A model generated the notes under the pieces. The model was given only the letters and a program-made list of their open reading frames with translations. It did no database searches and had not been told where the DNA came from. A stretch of 64,000 nt of DNA from Mercurialis annua (Eukaryota > Streptophyta > Magnoliopsida > Malpighiales > Euphorbiaceae), in NCBI RefSeq assembly GCF_937616625.2, contig NC_065570.1:22592046-22656045 (forward strand), in the 5' to 3' direction. Position numbers and translations under genes: made by a program. Of the stretch, positions 1 to 10,000 are shown one piece after another. The first letter of the stretch is position 1. Every line of letters begins with the position of its first letter.

Positions 1-2250
1 ACGTTTCACCTTATTAGCAATTTAAGCCAAACATTTAAAAACGTTATGAAACAAAGCCAAATGTTTCACCTTTTCAGCGATTTAAGCAAAACGTTAAGAA
101 ACAAATCCAAACGTTTCACCTTTTTAGAGATTTAAGCCAAACGTTTACAAGTGTTACGAAACAAACCCAAATGTTTCACCTTTTTAACGATTTAAGCCAA
201 ACATTTATGAATGTTATAAAACAAATCCAAACGTTTCACCTTTTTAGCAATTTAAGCAAAATGTTAACAAACGTTACGAACAATTCCAAACGTTTTACCT
301 TTTTAGCGATTTAAGCCAAACATTTACAAACGATTCAAAAAAAATCCAAATGTTTCACCTTATTAGCGATTTAAGCCAAACGTTTACAAACATTACAAAA
401 CAATTCCAAACATTTCACCTTTTTAGAGATTTAAGCCAAACATTTACAAACATTACGAAACAAATCCAAACGTTTCACCTTTTTAGCCATTTAAGCTAAT
501 TGTTTACAAACGTTATGCAACAAATCCAAACGTTTCAGCTTTTTTGCGATTGAAGCCAAGCGTTTATAAACGTTACGAAACAAAAAAAAACATTTATAAG
601 ATTACGAAAGAAATCCAAACGTTTCACTTTTTAGCAAACCAAACGTTTAAAACGTTACGAAACAAATCCAAACGTTTAAAACGTTACGAAACAAATCCAA
701 ACGTTTCACAGTTTTTAGCGATTTAAGCCAAACGTTTACAAATGTTAGAAAACAAATCCAAATGTTTCATCTTTTTAGCGATTTAAGCCAAAAGATTACA
801 AACGTTACAAAACAAATCCAAGCGTTTAAAACATTTCGAAACTAAACCAAATGTTTAAAATGTTTCGAAACAAAGCCAAATGTTTCCCCTTTTTAGAGAT
901 TTAAGCCAAACGTTTACAAACGATAGGAACAAAAATCCAAGGGTTTAAAACGTTACGAAACAAAACCAAACGTTTAAAACGTTACGAAAAAATGCAAACG
1001 TTTACAAATGTTACGAAACAAATCCAAGCGATTACGATGTTACGAAAAAAACCAAATGTTTCCAACGTTACGAAAAAAATCCAAACGTTTCACCTTTTTA
1101 GCGATTTAAGCCAAACGTTAAAAAACGTTACGAAACAAATCCTAACATTTCACCTTTTTAGCGATTTAAGTCAAACGTTTACAAACGTTACAAAACATAT
1201 CCAAACGTTTCACCTTCTTAGCGATTTAAACAAAACGTTTACAAACGTTACGAAACAAAACCAAACGTTTAAAACATTTCGAAACAAATCCAAACATTTT
1301 ACTTTTTTAGCAATTGAAGTCAAACGTTTACAAATTTTACAAAACAAATCCAAATGTTTCACCTTTTTAGCAATTTAAGCCAAACGTTTACACACGTTAC
1401 GAAATAAAACCAAACGTCTCGAAACAAATCCAAACATTTCTCCTTTTTAGCGATTGAAGCCAAACATTTACAAACGTTACAAAATAAATCCAAACATTTC
1501 ACCTTATTAGTGATTGAGCCAAACATTTTACCTTTTTTGCAATTTAAGCTAAACGTTTAAAACGTTACGAAACAAATCCAAATGTTTCACCTTTTTAGCG
1601 ATTAATGCCAAACGTTTACAAACGTTACAAAACAAATCCAAACGTTTACAAACGTTACGAAACAAATCCAAACGTTTCACCTTTTTAGCTATATAAGTCA
1701 AACGTTTACAAACCTTACGAAACAAAACCAAATGTTTCACCTTTTTAGCAATTTAAGCCAAACCTTTACAAAACAAAGCCAAACGTTTCACCTCTTTAGA
1801 GATTGAAGCCAAACATTTACAAACGTTACAAAACAAATCCAAACGTTTCCCTTTTTTTGCAATTGATGCCAAACGTTTACAAGCGTTACGAAACAAATCC
1901 AAATGTTTACAGACGTTACAAATCAAATCTCAACGTTTCGCCTTTTTACCGATTTAAGCCTAACGTTTACAAACGTTACAAATCAAATCTCAACGTTTCA
2001 CCTTTTTACCGATTTAAGCCTAACGTTTACAAACGTTACAAAAAAATTCCAAACGTTTCCCCTTTTTAGCGATTTAAGCCAAACGTTTACAAATGTTACG
2101 AAACAAATCCAAACGTTTCACCTTTTTAGCGATTTAAGCCAAACGTTTCAAAACAAATCCAAACGTTTCACCTTTTTTGCGATTTAAGCCAAACGTTTAC
2201 AAACGTTACAAAACAAATCCAAACATTTCACCTTTTTAGCAATTTAAACT
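1..2250 (+). repeat. 60-bp satellite array, forward orientation
   Basis: Tandem array of a 60-bp AT-rich monomer. Each monomer has two 30-bp halves that both begin CCAAACGTTT; one continues ACAAACGTTACG and the other CACCTTTTTAGCG. Copies here are quite diverged, with many ACG to ATG or ACA changes and small indels, so the 60-bp register slips often. Because 60 is a multiple of three, frames of 60-130 codons stay open, for example around 992-1378 and 1903-2187. Their peptides simply repeat every 20 residues, so I do not call genes. The array runs off the left edge of the window. Confidence 0.95.
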
Positions 2251-3550
2251 AGGACTTTTTTCATAACATTTCGCAAACGTTTAGTTTTGTTTTGTAACGT
2301 TTGTAAACATTTGGCTTAAACGTTTACAAACGCTAAAATGGGGAAACGTTTGTTAACGTTTGGCTTAAATCTCTAAAAAGGTGAAACGTTTGGATTTGTT
2401 TTGAAATGTTTTAAACGTTTGGTTTTGTTATTATAATGTTTGTAAATGTTTAGATTTTTTTCGTAACGTTTTAAAGATTTGGATTTGTTTCATAACATTT
2501 GTAAACGTTTGGCTCAAATCGCAAAAAAGGTGAAAAGTTTTGATTTGTTTTGTAACGTTTGAAAACGTTTGGCTTAAATTGCTAAAAAATGTCAAACGTT
2601 TGGATTTGTTTCGAAATGTTTTAAAAGTTTGGTTTTATTTCATAACGTTCCTAAACATTTGGCTTCAATCGCTAAAAAGGTGAAACGTTTGGATTTGTTT
2701 CGTAACGTTTTAAACGTTTGGATTTGTTTTGTAATTTTTGTAAACATTTGTCTTCAATTGCTAAAAAGGTGAAACGTTTGGATTATTTTCTTAACATTTG
2801 TGAAGGTTTGGACTAAATTGCTAAAAAGGGGAAACATTTGGATTTGTTTCGTGATGTTTGTAAACGTATGGTTTAGTTTTGTAACGTTTGCAAACGTTTG
2901 AATTAAATTGCTAAAATGTGAAACGTTTGGATTTGTTTTGTAAAGTTTGTAAACGTTTAGCTTAAATTCCTAAAGAGGTGAAACGTTTGGATTTGTTTTG
3001 TAACGTTTGTAAACGTTTGGCTTAAATCGCTAAAAAGGTTAAACTATTGGATTTGTTTTGTAATGTTTGTAAACGTTTGGCTCAAATTGCTACAAAGATG
3101 AAACTATTGGATTTGTTTCGTAATGTTTGTAAACGTTTGGCTTCAATCGCTAAAAAGGTGAAATGTTTGGATTTGTTTCGAAACGTTTGTAAACATTTGG
3201 CTTCAATCGCAAAACAAATCCAAACGTTTCACTTTTTTTGCGATTTAAGCCAAACTTTTGGATTTGTTTCGTAACGTTTGTAAGAGTTTGGCTTAAATCA
3301 CTAAAAAGGGGAAACGTTTCGATTTGTTTTATAACATTTGTACACGTTTGGCTTAAATCGCTAAAAAAGTGAAATATTTGGATTTGTTTCGTAACATCTG
3401 TAAACGTTTCACCAAACGTTTCGATTAAATTGCTAAAAAGGGGAAACGTTTGTATTTTTTTGTAACGTTTGTCAACGTTTGGCTTAAATCGCTAAAAAGG
3501 TGAAATGTTTGGATTTATTTCGTAACGTTTGTAAATGTTTAGCTTAAATC
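2251..3550 (-). repeat. 60-bp satellite array, inverted orientation
   Basis: The same 60-bp satellite read on the minus strand: the plus strand now shows GGCTTAAATCGCTAAAAAGG and GGATTTGTTTCGTAACG. The switch lies near 2250, where a forward unit runs into reverse-orientation sequence. Around 3208-3256 a single forward unit interrupts the inverted block, so there is a second, nested switch. The block ends abruptly at the 18S rDNA fragment near 3550. Confidence 0.93.
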
Positions 3551-3610
3551 GGTAGGAGCGACGGTGGTGTGTACAAAGGGCAAGGACGTAGTCAACGCGA
3601 GCTGATGACC

Positions 3611-3642
<32 letters not shown>

Positions 3643-3652
3643 ACAATTGCAT
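3551..3652 (-). pseudogene. 18S rRNA fragment, antisense (3' domain)
   Basis: About 100 bp is the reverse complement of the plant 18S rRNA 3' region. It includes the complement of the TTGTACACA helix segment and of the GGAATTCCTAGTAAGCGCG stretch. The same part of 18S recurs in sense orientation about 325 bp downstream (around 3976-4075), so the two form an inverted duplication able to fold into a long hairpin. It abuts the satellite directly. It is a fragment and cannot encode a functional rRNA. Confidence 0.88.
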
Positions 3653-4129
3653 AGACTGAGAGCACTTTCTTGATTCTATGGGTGGTGGTGCATGGCTGCT
3701 CTTAGTTGGTGGAGTGATATGTCTGGTTAATTCCGTTAACGAACGAAACCTCAGCCTGCTAACTAGCTATGCGGAGGTACACCTCCGCGACTAGCTTATT
3801 AGAGGGACTATATGGCCTTTTAGGCCAAGGAAGTTTGAGGCAATAACATGTCTGTGATGCCCTAAGATGTTCTGGGCCGCACACGAGCTACACTGATGTA
3901 TTCAACGAGTCTATAGCCTTGGCCGACAAGCTCGTGTAATTTTGAAATTTCATCGTGATGGGGATAGAACATTGCAATTGTTGGTCTTCAACGACGAATT
4001 CCTAGTAAGCGCGAGTCATCGGCTCGTGTTCACTACGTCCCTGCCCTTTGTACACAGCGCCTGTCACTCCCGCTGATTGAATGGTCGGCTGAAGTGTTTG
4101 AATCGCGGCGACGTGGGCGGTTCGCCGCT

Positions 4130-4169
<40 letters not shown>

Positions 4170-4223
4170 AGAAGGAGAAATTATAACAAGGTTTTCGTAA
4201 GTAAACATGCGGAAGGATCATTG
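3653..4223 (+). pseudogene. 18S rRNA 3'-end pseudogene
   Basis: Sense copy of roughly the last 570 nt of nuclear 18S rRNA. Recognisable landmarks in order are GACTGAGAGC, GGTTAATTCCGTTAACGAAC, AGGCCAAGGAAGTTTGAGGC, ATTCAACGAGTCTATAGCC, the TTGTACACA segment, and the terminal GCGGAAGGATCATTG ending at 4223. Numerous substitutions, many C-to-T or G-to-A, and small indels depart from the strongly conserved plant sequence (for example ATATGGCC for ATGGCC, and AAACATGC for GAACCTGC). It lacks the 5' two thirds of the gene. This is a dead rDNA copy, not an active locus. Confidence 0.92.
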
Positions 4224-4442
4224 TCGAAACTTGCTGTGAGCGGAACGGGGTTCGGGGGCCTCTCGCCCAAGGCTTATGGCTGACTTCTCGATCTGGAAAT
4301 GGTTTGAAAAATGGAGTTACCACCTAGTTCAACTAGAAAATGCCTTTTGACCGACTAGATAGCCTTACACTACCAGAGACCTGCGATTTAACGACCAGAA
4401 TTAGTGACAGAATGTCAATCCGTCGCTAATCTGGAGATCTAC
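4224..4442 (+). other. ITS1 remnant then unassigned sequence
   Basis: The 18S end is followed by TCGAAACTTGC, as expected for the first bases of plant ITS1, and by a G-rich stretch to about 4310. No 5.8S sequence follows. From about 4310 to 4442 the sequence resembles neither the satellite nor rDNA and I recognise nothing in it. The LTR at 4443 starts directly after it. Confidence 0.6.
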
Positions 4443-5062
4443 TGTAATACCCCAAAATATTTAAATTGTCTAATTGGACCACGTGTCTAGTGTTGAGTTA
4501 CCGGAGTGGCGATATCGGAAGGATTTCCGTGAAATTAAGATAAATATAAAATTTTATCAGGACGGTTTCGAAAAAGATTATTGCGAGAGATTTAATATTA
4601 TATTTTAGTTCTAAAGTTGGAATTAGAATTAGAAAGGAAAAAAGTCAAGAAAAGTCCCGAACTAGAGTTCAGGGACTAAAGTGGTAATTTAGCAATATAA
4701 ATCCCGAAGTGAAAATTATTTCGCTAAGCTCCGCGAAATGTTTTATAGTATTTGTGATAAAAGCTTCAGGTCAATCGGAGACCTTTTAAAATTTGGACGC
4801 GGATGCATTTTGGGCTAAAGTGCAATTTTTGAAAAGTTGAAGGGCTAATGTCCAAATTAGCCAATTAAACCTCGAGAATAGCAATCGGAAAATTAGTTAC
4901 GGGAAATAATAATTTTGGAATTGTATTATTTATTTCCATATAAATAATACGTAAGTAATTGAGTTAAAGTGAATAATTAACCATTTGGTTAAAATAGAAA
5001 GTTTAAAAGAGACATGGTTTAAGTTAAAGAAATCAAAGATTAAATAGGTACATTTTCCATGA

Positions 5063-5076
5063 TATATAAATATATA
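5063..5076 (+). promoter_or_regulatory. Candidate LTR TATA box
   Basis: TATATAAATATATA lies about 620 bp into the LTR and is followed by a purine-rich leader (around 5090-5145), as expected near an LTR transcription start. Assigned by motif and position only. Confidence 0.35.
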
Positions 5077-5442
5077 TTGGAACGCATAAGAAAAGGAAAG
5101 AAGAAGAAGTGTCTAGAAGAAGGGACATGAAGCAGAGAAGAGAGAAATGGCGAACGATCCCGCTTCGTCGCCGTTTCACCGTTTCTCGTCCGTTTCTGAC
5201 GTTCCATAGCTCGAATGGAACGTATTTCAGTGGCGAATCACGGTAAGCTTGTCGTTTTACCGTTCGAATGGATATATTTGTAGTTATATCGAGTTAAAGT
5301 TCTAGGTCACGAAACAATTTTATCGTTTTAACGGTTTTAGAATCGTATTTGGATGTTTTGAGTTTAAATTTATCGTTTTTGAAGTGTTGGGACCATTTCT
5401 ATATCGATAGCACGTCAGAAACCCCGGAAAATGAATTCCACG

Positions 5443-5571
5443 GATCGTGCACTCACGAGGTGCACGAACGTGCACCTATATATGGTGCACGACCGTGCAC
5501 CAAGGTGCACGAACGTGCACCAGCAGGACGTGCACGATTGTGCACCCCAAGGCACGAATGTGCACCTGGAT
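5443..5571. repeat. GTGCAC near-palindrome cluster in LTR
   Basis: Five to six copies of an 18-bp near-palindrome, consensus GGTGCACGAACGTGCACC (8-bp arms around AA), at about 5459, 5484, 5504, 5529 and 5550, spaced 20-25 bp. The homologous LTRs at 50773-53391 and 57909-60412 carry a different palindrome cluster (TATGCG-GG-CGCATA) in roughly the same LTR interval. The frame across the cluster is open for about 96 codons (5349-5639), but its low-complexity peptide is a by-product of the repeat. Confidence 0.85.
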
Positions 5572-6084
5572 TCCTTTGCCCTATCGTTTTGATTTTAGAC
5601 CCCGTTTCGTATTCGCGTATTGAGATTAAAATCGATTGATTATTGAATGATTAAATCGTTAACCTAATGAGATTAAACGTGAATTGAGTTAGGAAAGAGA
5701 TACGATCCGTAAACGAGTTAGATAAGTGATAAGTAATGTGTCATGTCTCGTGTTTAGAGTCAATCCTAGAATAGGATTCTGATGTGAGTCAATTATTTTG
5801 AAATAGTTTTAAATCCAGCAAGGAAAGGAGCCGCCGGACCAGGAGCTCGGGAAGCTAGACGTTTCTAAGCACCGGAGTATTTTTGGATAAGTGGTCACTG
5901 TGAGTTTATATAATTTACTTTTAATGTATTTACATAAGAAAATATTGTATATTGCTTTATATTTAAATCGAATGCTTTCAATGCAATGTTTTGATATGAA
6001 TTACATATATGATTGTTTTGAAATCAGTTTTGATCTGATATAGCTGTGAATTTGATTATGAATGTAAATTTCGAAGTTAGACAA

Positions 6085-6284
6085 TAAATTCGATACAAAT
6101 GAGCACTCGGTTACGGTGTAACCTGGAGTCCCCGTATCTAGTGGGTTGGACCCATCAATGAGTTTGACTCACAACTTTGAGAAATGAATTCGATACGAGT
6201 GAGCACTCGGTTACGGTGTAACCTGGAGTCCCCTTATCTAGTGGGTTGGACCCACCACTGAGTTGGACTCACAATTTTGAGATT
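6085..6284 (+). repeat. Two-copy tandem duplication, 100-bp period
   Basis: A segment containing GAGCACTCGGTTACGGTGTA occurs at 6101 and again at 6201, with the surrounding ~100 bp repeated nearly identically. The related LTRs at 50773-53391 and 57909-60412 carry a single copy of this segment, so the duplication is private to this LTR. Confidence 0.88.
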
Positions 6285-6995
6285 AAATGATTTGATTGAA
6301 TGATATGTGATTAGCATGTTTGAAGATTAGGGTTCCAATCGGATCCTGTACTTGCCTGCATGAGGTTTGAACATTATTGCATTGTTTTATGTTTTTATAT
6401 GAATACTTGTTAGTAAATGTATAAACTCACTCAGTATTTTCCAAAATAATGACCCCCTCACAGTGTTTCATTTCAGGTGATCGGAGTCGAATGAGACAGA
6501 CCATCGCCTTTGTGTTGGAAGTCTTTTGACTTGCACAAAGTCCAAGTCCTTAGAGCTGCAGTAGTCAGTAGGTGTTAGTGTTAAATTAAAAACGTAATTT
6601 CAAACGGTATTTTGTATTATAAACTCTGATATTATTTTATAAATAAGTTGTTTATAATGATGAAATGTTATCCGTTTGAATTCGTTACCAATTGCCTAGA
6701 GATGAATTTGTTATGGTTGTGAATAGAAACAAGGCAGTGCTGTATATGAGATATCGCGCTGTAAGACCCTGGTTTCTAAGTATTGTTTCGCAAACGTTTT
6801 CAGGAAAAGAATACAGTATTTTGATAATTGCAATTATAATACTTAAAGAATATTTCTGAAAACGTATTTTATATAAAGATATGTTTTAATCACGAAAAAT
6901 TTATAGTGGTTTAGACTTGTTACGGGATTTGGAGCTACCACTCTCATTCCCTAGCGCCGGTCGCGGCACAATAATTGCAATGAGACTGTTCGTGC

Positions 6996-7037
6996 TGTAG
7001 CATGTCTAGGCCGAGTAAAGCTCAGCCACATGCTACA
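6996..7037. other. Hairpin-forming inverted repeat
   Basis: Perfect 10-bp arms TGTAGCATGT and ACATGCTACA flank a 22-nt middle that can extend the stem imperfectly (GGCCGAG against CTCAGCC). It lies in about 85 bp of non-satellite, non-LTR sequence (6976-7059) between the truncated LTR end and the resumed satellite. Identity unknown. Confidence 0.6.
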
Positions 7038-7059
7038 TCGGATAAGGAGAGAAGATTTT

Positions 7060-10000
7060 CTATTTAGCGATTTAAGCCAAACGTTTACAAACGTTACAAA
7101 ACAAATCCAAGCGTTTCCCCTTTTTCGCGATTTGAGCGAAACGTTTACAAACGTTACGAAACAAATCCAAACGTTTCACCTTTTTAGCGATTTAAGCCAA
7201 ACGTTTACAAACGTTACGAAACAAAACCAAACGTTTTACCTTTTTAGTGATTTAAACCAAACGTTTACAAACGCTACAAAACAAATCCAAACGTTTCACA
7301 TGTTTAGCGATTTAAGCCAAACGTTTACAAACGTTACGAAACAAAACCAAACTTTTTACCTTTTTAGCGATTTAAACCAAACGTTTACAAACGTTACGAA
7401 ACAAATCCAAACGTTTCACATTTTTAACGATTTAAGCCAAACATTTGCAAACCTTACGAAACGAATCCAAACATTTCACATTTTTAGCGATTTAAGCCAA
7501 ACGTTTACAAACGTTCCGAAAGGTGAAACGTTTGGATTGGATATAAAATAAAGCCAAACGTTTACAAACGCTACAAAAAAAATCCAAACGTTTCACCTTT
7601 TTAGCGATTTAAGTCAAACCTTTAAAAAGGTTACGAAACAAATCCAAATGTTTCCTCTTTTTACCGATATAAGCCAAACGTTTACAAACGCTACGAAATA
7701 AATCCAAACGTTTCCCCTTTTTATCGATTTAAGCCAAACGTTTACAAACTTTACGAAACAAATCCAAGCGTTTCACCTTTTTATCGATTTAAGCCGAACG
7801 ATTACAAACGTTACGAATCAAAACCAAACGTTTGGATTTGTTTTGTAAACGTTTTAGCAATTTAAGCCAAACCTTTACAAACGTTACGAAACAAAACCAA
7901 ACGTTTCGCCTATTTAGCGATTTAGGCCAAACGTTACGAAACAAATCCAAACATTTCCCCTTTTTAGCGATTTAAGCCAATCGTTTATAAACGTTATGAA
8001 ACAAATCCAAACGTTTATCCTTTTTAGCGATAAAAGCCAAACGTTTAAAAAGGTTATGAATTAAATCAAAACATTTCACCATTTAGCGATTTAAACCAAA
8101 CGTTTAAAAACGTTACGAAATAAATCCAAACGTTTCACCTTTTTAGCGATTTAAGCAAAACGTTTACAAATGTTACGAAACAAATCCAATCGTTTCACCT
8201 TTGTAGCGAATTAAGCCAAACGTTTACAAATGTTACGAAACAAAACCAAACGTTTCACCTTTTTAGCGATTTAATCCAAACGTTTACAAACGTTACGAAA
8301 CAAATCCAAGCGTTTCACCTTTTTAGCGATTTAAGCCAAGCATTTACAAAAGTTACCAAATAAATCCAAACGTTTCACCTTTCTAGCGATTAAAGCCAAA
8401 CGTTTACAAACGTTACAAAAGGTTAAACGTTTGGATTGGATACGAAACAAAGCCAAACGTTTACAAACGCTAAGAAATAAATTCAAACGTCTCACCTTTT
8501 TAGCGATTTAAGCCAAACATTTACCAAGGTTACGAAACAAATCCAAACGTTTCACCATTTTTACAATTTAAGCAAAACGTTTACAAGCGTTATGAAACAA
8601 ATCCAAACGCTTCACCTTTTTAGCGATTTAAGCCAAACGTTTACAAAGGTTATGAAACAAAACCAAACGTTTCACCTTATTAGCGATCTAAGCCAAACGA
8701 TTACAAACGTTACGAAACAAATCCAAGCGTTTCACCTTTTAAGCAATTTAAGCCGAACGTTTACAAACGTTATTAAACAAGACCAAATGTTTGAATTTGT
8801 TTTGTAAAACTTTTAGCGATTTAAGCCAAACGTTTACTAAAGTTACGAAACAAATCCAAACGTTTCCTCTTTTTAGCGACTTAAGCCAAATGTTACGAAA
8901 CAAATCCAAATGTTTCACCTTTTTAGAGATTTCAGCCACACGTTTATAAATGTTATGAAACAAATCCAACTGTTTCACCTTTTTTAGCGATTGAAGCCAA
9001 ACGTTTAAAAATATTACGAAATAAATCCAAACATTTCCCCATTTTAGCAATTTAAGCCAAACGTTACGAAACAAAACCAAACCAAAGGTTTACAAACGTT
9101 TTGAAACAAATCCAAATGTTTCACCTTTTAAGTGATTGAAGCCAAACATTTAAAACGTTACGAAACTAATCAAAACGTTTCCTATTTTTAGCAATTTAAG
9201 CCAAACGTTTACAAACGTTACGAAACAAATCAAAGCATTTTTAGCAATTTAAGCCAAACATTTGCAAACGTTACAAACAAAACCAAACGTTTTTCCTTTT
9301 TAGAAAATTAAGCCAAATGTTTACCAACGTTACGAAACAAATCCAAACGTTTACAAACGTTATGATCAGAGGGTGAGTAACACGCGACTTTTACTCGCAA
9401 TAAATAGTACTCCTTCTATTTGGGGTGAGAAAAAACCAGCCGATCGAATTAACCTACTGAACCGATTAGTTTTGATTGGTTTGATTTGATTATAATAAGT
9501 TTTCACCTTTTTAGCGATTTAAACCAAATGTTTACAAACGCTACGAAACAAATCCAAACGTTTCACCATTTTAGCGATTTAAGCCAAACGTTTAAAAACG
9601 TTATGAAACAAATCCAAACGTTTCACCTTTTTAGCGATTTAAGCCAAACGTTTATAAACGTTACGAAACAAAACCAAACGTTTACAAACATTATGAAAAA
9701 AAATCCAAACGTTTCACCTATTAAGTGATTGAAGCCAAACGTTTAAAACGTTACAAAACAAATCAAAAAGTTTCATATTTTTAGATATTTAAGCCAAACG
9801 TTTACAAACGTTATGAAACAAATCCAAGTGTTTCACCTTTTTAGCAATTTAAGCCAAACATTTACAAAAGTTACGAAACAAATGCAAACGTTTCATATTT
9901 TTAGCAATTTAAGCCAAACGTTTCCAAATGTACGAAACAAATCCAAACGTTTCATCTTTTTAGCGATTTAAGCCAAACGTTTATAAACGTTACAAACAAG

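Larger units (their letters stand above)
4443..6975 (+). mobile_element. Solo Ty3/Gypsy LTR, 3' terminus lost
   Basis: Starts TGTAATACCCCAAAAT and runs about 2.5 kb to a CTAGCGCCGGTCGCGGC segment. Both ends match the LTR family bounding the element at 50773-60412: the start includes the shared GGACCACGTGTC and GTGGCGATATC segments, and the end shares the GCTACCACTCTC / GCGCCGG stretch. The last 15-20 bp expected for the family (ending GGGTCGTGACA) are missing or replaced. No internal domain or second LTR is adjacent and no clear target duplication is seen. It is therefore a truncated solo LTR, inserted beside the rDNA fragment. Confidence 0.8.

Noticed and set aside
3551..4223. Active 18S rRNA gene
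   Set aside because: Only the 3' part is present, partly inverted, with many substitutions at highly conserved positions and no 5.8S or 25S downstream.
5349..5639. Reading frame of 96 codons with Cys/His/Arg-rich repeats
   Set aside because: It spans the GTGCAC palindrome cluster of an LTR; the peptide is a translation of the repeat, and the frame is not preserved in the homologous LTRs.
7030..7551. Long satellite reading frames (up to about 173 codons) with a repeating 20-residue peptide such as [20 protein letters not shown], also on the minus strand
   Set aside because: The 60-bp monomer is divisible by three, so any stop-free frame stays open. Peptides follow the DNA repeat exactly, start at arbitrary ATGs, exist on both strands and end wherever an indel occurs.
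9366..9390. GGGTGAGTAACACG resembling bacterial or plastid 16S rRNA
   Set aside because: Only about a dozen bases match and the following sequence bears no resemblance to 16S rRNA.
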